DNA of 64,000 nucleotides from Arthrobacter crusticola (GTDB lineage: Bacteria > Actinomycetota > Actinomycetes > Actinomycetales > Micrococcaceae): positions 620,001 to 684,000 of the forward strand of contig NZ_SMTK01000002.1 of assembly GCF_004357995.1 (NCBI RefSeq), given 5' to 3'. The position numbers and the translations under genes are program-made. Numbering within the stretch: position 1 is the stretch's first letter; every line of letters starts with the position of its first letter. The notes below the pieces were generated by a model that searched no databases, was not told the origin of the DNA, and was given only the letters and a program-made list of their open reading frames with translations. Positions 58,089-64,000 of this stretch are shown piece after piece.

Positions 58089-58763
58089 ATGCAGATCGAT
58101 CCCTCCGCACCGGCGGACAAGCCGGAAACGCAGCAGATGATCGTCATCCATAAGGCGCTGCGCCGCGAGTTCGGCCTGCTCCCCGGGATCGTCGGGAAGG
58201 TGGCCGGCGGGGACACAGCGCGCGCCGGGGTTGTGGCCGATCACACGAAGCTCACCCTGCGGTTCCTCCATGAACACCACGAGAGCGAGGATCGCCTGCT
58301 CTGGCCGGTCCTTGAGCAGCGGGTCCCCCTGGAGCGGTCCCTTGTGGAGACGATGGAGGCCCAGCACACGGTGGTGGCCGACCTCATCGCCTCCCTCGAG
58401 GCCGAACTGGCGGCCTGGCAGGCCGACGCCTCGGCGGCCGCCCGGGACCGCATCACGGGGCTGCTCACGCGCCTTGATGCCGCGCTCGCGGAGCACCTCG
58501 ATGCCGAGGAGACCAGCGTGCTTCCACTGATCCACGACAACCTGACCGTTGCGGAATGGGACGCGCCGGTGAAGGACGCGGCCTCGAACATGCCCAAGGA
58601 CCTCCGCTCCCGCCTGATGCTGGCGGGAATGGTGATCGAGAGCGCGACCGACCGGGAGCGCGTGTGGTTCCTGAACGAACTCCCCGCTCCCGCCCGGCTC
58701 TTGTGGAAGCTGGCCGGCATCCGGATGTACGGCAGGTACGTCAGGACCGTCCGCGGAGCCTAG
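58089..58763 (+). CDS. hemerythrin HHE-domain protein
   Basis: 224-residue helical protein with the iron-binding His/Glu pattern: IVIHKALRREFGLL (His), FLHEHHESEDRLLWP (HxxxE), METMEAQHTVVADL-like TMEAQHTVVADLI (His) and AEHLDAEETSVLPL (HxxxE). Such proteins bind a di-iron centre and sense or buffer oxygen or NO. The ATG at 58089 has GAAGGAA 6 bases upstream. A 60-residue C-terminal region after the HHE domain is typical of the actinobacterial form. Confidence 0.88.
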   Translation: MQIDPSAPADKPETQQMIVIHKALRREFGLLPGIVGKVAGGDTARAGVVADHTKLTLRFLHEHHESEDRLLWPVLEQRVPLERSLVETMEAQHTVVADLIASLEAELAAWQADASAAARDRITGLLTRLDAALAEHLDAEETSVLPLIHDNLTVAEWDAPVKDAASNMPKDLRSRLMLAGMVIESATDRERVWFLNELPAPARLLWKLAGIRMYGRYVRTVRGA

Positions 58764-58891
58764 GCGCGGTTACGCCGGCCGCGGGCCGGAGTGACCGCGG
58801 CCGGCCCGCCGTGGTTCCTCCAACCGGGAATGCGCCGGCTGCGGCAGTCGGAACCCTGCTGGTGGAACGCGCTCGGGCGTAGGGTTGAGCC

Positions 58892-60379
58892 ATGAACACC
58901 CACGGCAGTGTCATCCTGGTCACGGGCGCCACCGGCTACATCGGTGGACGGCTCGTCTCGCGCCTCCTGAACGAAGGCCACACCGTCCGGGTGGTGGTGC
59001 GCACGCCCGAGAAGCTTAAGGACGTCCCCTGGGCCGAGCGCGTCGAGATCGTCCAGGGCGACCTGCAGGACCCGGAGACCATGAAGGCCGCCTGCGGAGG
59101 CGTCGACGCCCTCTACTACCTGGTTCACTCAATGGGCTCGGGCCGCGGTTTTGAGCGCCGCGAATCGTCGATCGCCGCCACGGTGGCGTCCGCTGCGACG
59201 GCCGCCGGGGTGGGGCGCATGATTTACCTCGGGGGGCTCCACCCCGACGGTGTCGCACTGTCGACGCACATGCGCTCACGCACCGAGGTGGGGCGCATCC
59301 TGCTCGAGTCCGGCACCCCGACCATCGCCTTCCAGGCCGGCGTCGTCATCGGTTCCGGATCCGCGTCCTTCGAGATGATCCGCCACCTCGCCGACGTCCT
59401 GCCCGTGATGCCCGCACCCAAGTGGGTGCTGAACCGGATCGAACCCATCGCTGTCCGTGACGTCATCCGGTACCTCATCGGGGCCCTGGGCCTCCCCGCG
59501 GGCCTGAACCGGACGTTCGATATCGGCTCACGGGAGGTGTTGACGTACGCCGAGATGATGAACCAGTACGCCGAGGCGGCGGGCCTGCCACGCCGGACGA
59601 TCCTGGCCCTGCCCGTGCTGACCCCGCGGCTGGCCGGGCACTGGGTAAACCTCGTCACTCCTATTCCGCGGGTCATGGCCATGCCGCTCATCGAGTCCCT
59701 CCAGCACGATGCCATCACCGCCGAACATGACATCGACGAGTTCATCCCCGTGCCCGAGAGCGGGCTGACGGGCTACCGGACGGCGGTTGACCTGGCGCTC
59801 GGCAAGATGCGCGGCGGCGAGGTCGAAACCAGCTGGGCGGGAGCCTCGAGTTCCGATGCCGTGGCGGACCCGCTGCCGTCGGACCCGCAGTGGGCCGGCC
59901 ACACCGTCTTCACCGACCTGCAGACCTACCGCTCCTCGGCCCCGGCCTCAGCGCTGTGGAACGTGGTCGAAGGCATTGGCGGCGAGAACGGCTGGTACTC
60001 CTGGCCCGTCGCCTGGGCCGCGCGCGGGTGGATGGACAAGCTGGTCGGCGGCGTCGGCCTGCGCCGCGGCCGACGGGACGCCGACGAGCTCCTCACCGGC
60101 GAAGCGCTCGACTTCTGGCGCGTCGAGGAACTGGTCAGGGGGGAGCGGCTCCGCCTGCGGGCGGAGATGAAGGTTCCCGGCCGGGCCTGGCTCGAACTGA
60201 GCGTCGAACCGGATGGCACCGGGAGCACCTACCGCCAGCGCGCCGTGTTCTTCCCCCGTGGCCTTTCAGGACGCCTCTACTGGCTCGCGGTGCTGCCCTT
60301 CCACAACTTCATCTTCAAGCCGATGGCGCGCAATATCGCCCGGGCCGCCGAGGCCCAGGCCGCCCAAACGGCGGGCTGA
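58892..60379 (+). CDS. NAD(P)-binding SDR fused to DUF2867
   Basis: 495 residues. Residues 1-300 are an atypical SDR (VILVTGATGYIGGRLVSRLL, HTVRVVVRTPEKL, YYLVHSMGSGRGFERRESSI); residues about 330-480 are a DUF2867/SRPBCC-like domain (ALWNVVEGIGGENGWYSWPV, LDFWRVEELVRGERLRLRAE). This fusion is common in actinobacteria and its reaction is unknown. TAGGGT (58880-58885) lies 6 bases before the ATG with no ribosome-binding site, another leaderless candidate. Confidence 0.87.
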   Translation: MNTHGSVILVTGATGYIGGRLVSRLLNEGHTVRVVVRTPEKLKDVPWAERVEIVQGDLQDPETMKAACGGVDALYYLVHSMGSGRGFERRESSIAATVASAATAAGVGRMIYLGGLHPDGVALSTHMRSRTEVGRILLESGTPTIAFQAGVVIGSGSASFEMIRHLADVLPVMPAPKWVLNRIEPIAVRDVIRYLIGALGLPAGLNRTFDIGSREVLTYAEMMNQYAEAAGLPRRTILALPVLTPRLAGHWVNLVTPIPRVMAMPLIESLQHDAITAEHDIDEFIPVPESGLTGYRTAVDLALGKMRGGEVETSWAGASSSDAVADPLPSDPQWAGHTVFTDLQTYRSSAPASALWNVVEGIGGENGWYSWPVAWAARGWMDKLVGGVGLRRGRRDADELLTGEALDFWRVEELVRGERLRLRAEMKVPGRAWLELSVEPDGTGSTYRQRAVFFPRGLSGRLYWLAVLPFHNFIFKPMARNIARAAEAQAAQTAG

Positions 60380-60444
60380 GGATACCCGGACGGATCCCCC
60401 GGGTCCGCCGGCCGCCGTCGTATCGGGGAATCCGGCCCGGGCGG

Positions 60445-61668
60445 CTAGGCCAGCGCTGGCACGCTCCGCGGCCGCACGACCGTCCAGAGGGCCACGATGG
60501 CCAGGGCGATGCAGGCGGCCATCACCACCGCCATGGGAGTGGCGCTGTCGATGCCCAGCACGCCCACGACCGGCGAAACGGCGCCGGCCAGGCCGAAGGT
60601 CACGGCCCCTAGGATCGAGGCGGCGGTGCCGGCCTGCGCGCCGTGGTTGAACAGGGCAAGCACCTGCACGCAGGGGAAGACGAAGCCGGCGGCCATGATG
60701 TAGAACCACAGGGGGACGGCGGTGCCCCACAGGCCCAGCCCCAGCTGGTCAAACGCCAGGATCAGCAGCGACATCACCAGCATGACGACGGTGGCGGCGG
60801 CAATCACCCACTGCGGCCCGTATCTCCGCAGCACCCGGGAGCTGATCTGCACGCCGGCGACGATGCCGAGGGAGTTGATCCCGAACAGCAGGCCGTACTG
60901 CTGCTCACTGAGCCCGTAGAGGTTCTGGAAGAGGAACGGCGATGCCGACAGGTAGGAGAACAGGCCCGAGAAGTTCATCCCGCCGACCAGAAGCACCCCG
61001 AGGAAGATCCGGTCCGTGAGCACGGCGCGGTAGCGCTGGAGCGCGGTCGAGCCCGAGCTCTTCCGGCGTTCCCGCGGAAGCGTCTCGATGATGAAGACCG
61101 AAACGGCGATGATGACCAGGATGCCGTACGCGGCGAGGAACCAGAAGATTCCGGGCCAGTCCACCACCACCAGCAGCTGCGACCCGATCACCGGGGCAAA
61201 GATCGGGGCCATGCCGTTGACGAGCGCCAGGTAGGAGAACATCCGCACCAGCGCATAACCGCTGAACAGGTCGCGCACCGTGGCCAGGGCCACGACGCCG
61301 CCGCCCGCGGCACCCACGCCCTGCAGGACGCGGAAAAACATGAGCATGCTGATGTCCATGGAAAGGGCTACGCCGATCGAGGCTCCGACATGGAGCGAGG
61401 TGGCAAGGATCAGCGGCACCCGCCGGCCGACCTTGTCGCTGAGCGGGCCCACGATGAGCTGGCCCACGGCGAGGCCGATAATCGTGCCGGTGAGGGTCAG
61501 CTGGACCGCGGCTTCCGTGACGTTGAAGTCACGCTGCAGCGCGGGGAAGGCCGGGAGGTAAAGGTCGATCGTGAAGGGGCCCAGCGCCGTCAGGGCACCG
61601 AGAATGCCAACGTAAATCAGTTTCTCCCTGCGGGAGAGGCTGTCGCCGGGGGAGATCGGGGAGGTCAA
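60445..61668 (-). CDS. MFS drug/H+ antiporter (Bcr/CflA family)
   Basis: 407-residue 12-helix exporter. Diagnostic blocks: LGPFTIDLYLPAFPALQRDF (Bcr/CflA motif D1 region), GPLSDKVGRRVPLILATSLH (motif A) and FRVLQGVGAAGGGVVALATV (motif B). Likely exports drugs or small metabolites. Start is a TTG at 61668, the only one near the family N terminus; no good ribosome-binding site, and ATAGGT lies 5 bases upstream on the minus strand. Confidence 0.88.
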   Translation of the reverse strand: MTSPISPGDSLSRREKLIYVGILGALTALGPFTIDLYLPAFPALQRDFNVTEAAVQLTLTGTIIGLAVGQLIVGPLSDKVGRRVPLILATSLHVGASIGVALSMDISMLMFFRVLQGVGAAGGGVVALATVRDLFSGYALVRMFSYLALVNGMAPIFAPVIGSQLLVVVDWPGIFWFLAAYGILVIIAVSVFIIETLPRERRKSSGSTALQRYRAVLTDRIFLGVLLVGGMNFSGLFSYLSASPFLFQNLYGLSEQQYGLLFGINSLGIVAGVQISSRVLRRYGPQWVIAAATVVMLVMSLLILAFDQLGLGLWGTAVPLWFYIMAAGFVFPCVQVLALFNHGAQAGTAASILGAVTFGLAGAVSPVVGVLGIDSATPMAVVMAACIALAIVALWTVVRPRSVPALA

Positions 61669-62064
61669 GGGCTACCTATCGGGACGTGGTGGTTCGGGGT
61701 GGCTCGGGCGGCCCCGGTCGTCAGCAACGCTATTCCACCGGGGGATTGAAACGGTAGGGAGGCGCCGCGCTGCGCCGTTTCATGACGTGGGCCGAAGGGT
61801 CGAGGCCGGGCCAGGCCCGCCTATTAGTTGCTATGGCGAACCAGTGTCTTGGACATCTTAGAACGTCTCCCGGGGAAATGGGTGCTAAGCAGGCTTCCCG
61901 CTGACGTAGTGTGTTGGGAATGCGGGCCGCGGGCAGGTCCAGCAGAGCTGGACCCGTCCGCAAGTACGCAGAGGAAACAATTTACGGCTGCCCGTCCTCC
62001 GACCGGTGGTAATTTTAGGGTCAGTATCTCTCAGGCAGCAGGATCACGAATGGAGGCAGGGCGT
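61669..62064. other. gene-free interval with inverted repeats
   Basis: About 395 bases with no convincing gene. Seen: TGAAACGG (61747-61754) with CCGTTTCA (61775-61782), and GGTCCAGC-AGA-GCTGGACC (61936-61954), an 8-bp perfect hairpin. A/T-richer stretches occur near 61822-61870 and 61985-62030. It must hold the promoters of the MFS and holin-family genes; a small RNA cannot be excluded but no known family was recognised. Confidence 0.4.
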
Positions 62065-62889
62065 ATGAGCAGCTCGGCTAGTACACGCGGCAAGCGGTCA
62101 ACCGGCTCGCTTTCCCTCTTTGGCATACTTCGGCTCTTCGCGCGGCTCACCCCGCGCCAGCTCAGCGACGAATACTCGCTGGCCCTGGAGCAGATGAAGC
62201 AAAAGGGAATCAAGGCCGGGGTCGCGGCTGCGTTCCTCGCCGTCGCTGTTGTCTTCCTCGTCGCCTTCGCGATCTCCCTGCTCGTCGCGGGCATCATGGG
62301 CCTCGCCACGATCATGCCGGCCTGGCTCGCCGCCCTGCTGGTTGCCGCCCTGTTCCTCGTCCTCGCGGCAATCATCGGCCTGATCGGTGTCTCGCGCTTC
62401 AAGAAGGCCCTGCCGCTGCTGCCGGAGGATGCGATCCGCGGCGTGCGGTACGACATCGGCGTCCTGCGCGAGGGCCGGAGCTTCGACCCGGCGACCCTCG
62501 ACGTCAAGAAGCCGAAGGACGAGCAGGAGGAGGCCGAGAAGGCCAAGGAGCGCAAGCCCAAGGAGCCCACGCCCTCGTACGAGGAACTGCGCGGTCGCTC
62601 CGGGGAGCGCCGGATCCACATCGCCGAGGCCCGCGATTCGCTGGGGAGCCGCCTCGACGTCAAGAGCCGCTTCGCCGAGAACCGCGAGAAGGCCAAGGCG
62701 CGCGCCGCGCGGACCCGTGCGGAGCGGGCCGGACGGCAGGGTGTCCCCGCAGCCGCAAGCTCTGCGACCGCCGTCGAGAAGCCCGTCCCGCACACGATCG
62801 AGCTCAAGGACCGCTGGCAGCCGCTGAGCGTTCTTGGTGCATCCCTCGTGGCCCTGGCCGTGATGGTCCGCCGTCTGGCCGCCAAATAG
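62065..62889 (+). CDS. phage-holin-superfamily membrane protein (actinobacterial holin-like)
   Basis: 274 residues: a short Ser-rich N terminus, two hydrophobic helices (VAAAFLAVAVVFLVAFAISL and WLAALLVAALFLVLAAIIGL) separated by a tight turn, then a long charged Lys/Glu/Arg-rich region, and a C-terminal helix (SVLGASLVALAVMVRRLAA). This is the Phage_holin_3_6-type housekeeping membrane protein of actinobacteria and not evidence for a prophage. The ATG at 62065 has GGAGG upstream with a 9-base spacing; an ATG at 62050 is also in frame. Confidence 0.75.
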   Translation: MSSSASTRGKRSTGSLSLFGILRLFARLTPRQLSDEYSLALEQMKQKGIKAGVAAAFLAVAVVFLVAFAISLLVAGIMGLATIMPAWLAALLVAALFLVLAAIIGLIGVSRFKKALPLLPEDAIRGVRYDIGVLREGRSFDPATLDVKKPKDEQEEAEKAKERKPKEPTPSYEELRGRSGERRIHIAEARDSLGSRLDVKSRFAENREKAKARAARTRAERAGRQGVPAAASSATAVEKPVPHTIELKDRWQPLSVLGASLVALAVMVRRLAAK

Positions 62890-62934
62890 CGGATCGCCCC
62901 GGATCTGCCTGCATAATGGCAGTGGAGGCACTCA

Positions 62935-63588
62935 GTGATTCGACTTATCGGCGCCGGCACGCGTCCCGGCGGAGAAGGCCCTGTGCTGGCGACCGCATGG
63001 ACCCTGCCCAATGCCGTCACCCTGGTCCGCTTCCTTGGGGTGCCGTTGTTCGTCTGGTTCATCGTCACCAACCAGTACGGCCCGGCTGTGGTCACCCTGG
63101 TGCTCGTCGGGTCAACCGACTGGATTGACGGCTACCTCGCCCGGCGCTTCAACCAGGTTTCCTCGGTGGGCCAGTGGCTCGACCCGGTCGCAGACCGCAC
63201 GGCCCTGATCATCGTTGCCATCACCTTCGTCGTCGACGGGGTGGCACCGGCCTGGCTGGTGTGGTCGATCGTCATCCCCGACGCCATCCTCATCACCAAC
63301 GCCCTGATCCTCTTCGGCAGCCGGCTGCGCCTGCGCGTCAGCGTCGTGGGGAAGATCCGCACGGCCCTGCTGCTGCTCGGTTCGCCGCTGCTGCTCCTTC
63401 ACCGGGTGCCCGGGTATGACTCTCCATGGCTCCTGGCGGTCGCCCACGCGCTCCTGATCGCCGGTTGCGTGGGTCACCTGATCGCCTTCTACGGGTACTT
63501 CACCGCGGCCCACCGCCTCCACCGTGCCGAGCGCGCGGCGGGCCGACCGCTGACCCAGCCGGCGGCAGAGACGGCACGTGAGGGCTGA
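62935..63588 (+). CDS. CDP-alcohol phosphatidyltransferase
   Basis: Membrane enzyme of phospholipid synthesis (phosphatidylglycerophosphate or cardiolipin synthase-like). The family signature D-x2-D-G-x2-A-R-x8-G-x3-D-x3-D is complete in STDWIDGYLARRFNQVSSVG plus QWLDPVADR. About six helices, 217 residues. GTG start with GGAGG 6 bases upstream; CATAAT (62912-62917) is a good -10. Head-group specificity cannot be fixed from the motif. Confidence 0.9.
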   Translation: MIRLIGAGTRPGGEGPVLATAWTLPNAVTLVRFLGVPLFVWFIVTNQYGPAVVTLVLVGSTDWIDGYLARRFNQVSSVGQWLDPVADRTALIIVAITFVVDGVAPAWLVWSIVIPDAILITNALILFGSRLRLRVSVVGKIRTALLLLGSPLLLLHRVPGYDSPWLLAVAHALLIAGCVGHLIAFYGYFTAAHRLHRAERAAGRPLTQPAAETAREG

Positions 63589-63660
63589 GCCGCCGCGGCG
63601 GACCTCACGGGGACGGGGGCCAGGCGGAGGGTATGGACAGCGGCGGCAGCCGGTGCGCCC

Positions 63661-64000
63661 ATGACGCTTCTCGCGATCCTCCTCGCGCTGCTGGGCGCTG
63701 CCTGCCTTGCCCTGGGCGCCCAGCGGCAGGGCAGCGCCGTGCGCGCGAACACCGGAGGCCTGGCACTCGGCTCCACCGCCGTCCTGCGCCTGCTGCGCAA
63801 CCCCCGCTGGGTCCTCGGGCTCGCCCTGCTGGTGGCCGGGATGGGGATGAACGTCGTCGCCCTGGCCATGGCGACCCTCACCGTCGTCCAGCCCATCGGC
63901 GCCATCGCCCTGGTGATCACCACCGTCATCAACTCCAAGGACCAGGGGATCCGGCTCAACCGACCCACCGTGGCCGCCATCACCGCCTGCGTCACCGGCA
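63661..64000 (+). CDS. DMT/EamA-like membrane transporter (3' partial)
   Basis: The first 113 codons of a frame that runs off the window end. It starts MTLLAILLALLGAACLALGA, a membrane helix, and continues with further helices VLGLALLVAGMGMNVVALAM and TVVQPIGAIALVITTVINSK. The pattern is that of NIPA/EamA-like DMT proteins with a PxGxxAL motif in helix 3 or 4. No ribosome-binding site is evident. Specific substrate unknown. Confidence 0.75.
   Translation, partial: MTLLAILLALLGAACLALGAQRQGSAVRANTGGLALGSTAVLRLLRNPRWVLGLALLVAGMGMNVVALAMATLTVVQPIGAIALVITTVINSKDQGIRLNRPTVAAITACVTG

Noticed and set aside
62065-62889. Prophage, suggested by a holin-family protein
   Set aside because: No other phage gene is nearby; this family is a common chromosomal membrane protein in actinobacteria.

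Overview
The window is high-GC DNA from an actinobacterium. Gene content (GatCAB, actinobacterial LigA, DnaG next to tRNA-Asn, an IclR-controlled hut locus, a SAM-IV riboswitch before metY-metX) fits the Micrococcales, probably an Arthrobacter-like member of the Micrococcaceae; this placement is inference. Almost all of it is ordinary chromosome, with short intergenic gaps, frequent GTGA/ATGA gene overlaps and many starts that look leaderless.

Layout. 1-3134: a PP2C phosphatase (cut by the window edge) and ligA. 3243-7888 (minus): a sugar ABC operon (lipoprotein, two permeases, GH3 beta-N-acetylhexosaminidase) without an ATPase gene. 8146-12117: a GNAT enzyme and gatCAB. 12332-17738: tdh-kbl threonine catabolism, a D-amino-acid-oxidase-family enzyme and a KhtT-KhtU-like K+/H+ antiporter. 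17739-28645: an accessory biosynthetic island (see below). 28674-29504: an iron-box-controlled siderophore-interacting reductase. 29578-37750: a histidine utilisation locus (hutH diverging from iclR-hutU-M20 hydrolase-hutF-hutI). 37793-46409: CPBP protease, glycosyltransferase, VOC protein, SAM-IV riboswitch with metY-metX, and several small hydrolases and transporters. 46564-57232: glyS, double GNAT, plsC, YibE/F protein, dusB, dgt, dnaG and tRNA-Asn. 57317-64000: TetR/hemerythrin pair, SDR, MFS pump, holin-family protein, CDP-alcohol phosphatidyltransferase and a DMT-type transporter cut by the window end.

The most interesting region is 17739-28645. It encodes an EctB-type diaminobutyrate aminotransferase without ectA or ectC, a secreted M28 zinc peptidase lipoprotein, a Sfp-type phosphopantetheinyl transferase, a free-standing aspartokinase, a 1390-residue membrane-bound single-module NRPS, and a SARP-family regulator. 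The NRPS has the architecture of epsilon-poly-L-lysine synthetase (adenylation, thiolation, then membrane segments alternating with three left-handed beta-helix domains; no classical condensation or thioesterase domain). Aspartokinase supplies aspartyl phosphate, EctB turns aspartate semialdehyde into 2,4-diaminobutyrate (Dab), the transferase activates the NRPS, and the NRPS would polymerise Dab. The prediction is a cationic homopolymer, poly(L-diaminobutyric acid), with the M28 lipoprotein as a candidate polymer-trimming or self-protection enzyme. A direct repeat CCTAAGGT with 11-bp period before the aspartokinase gene looks like a SARP binding site.
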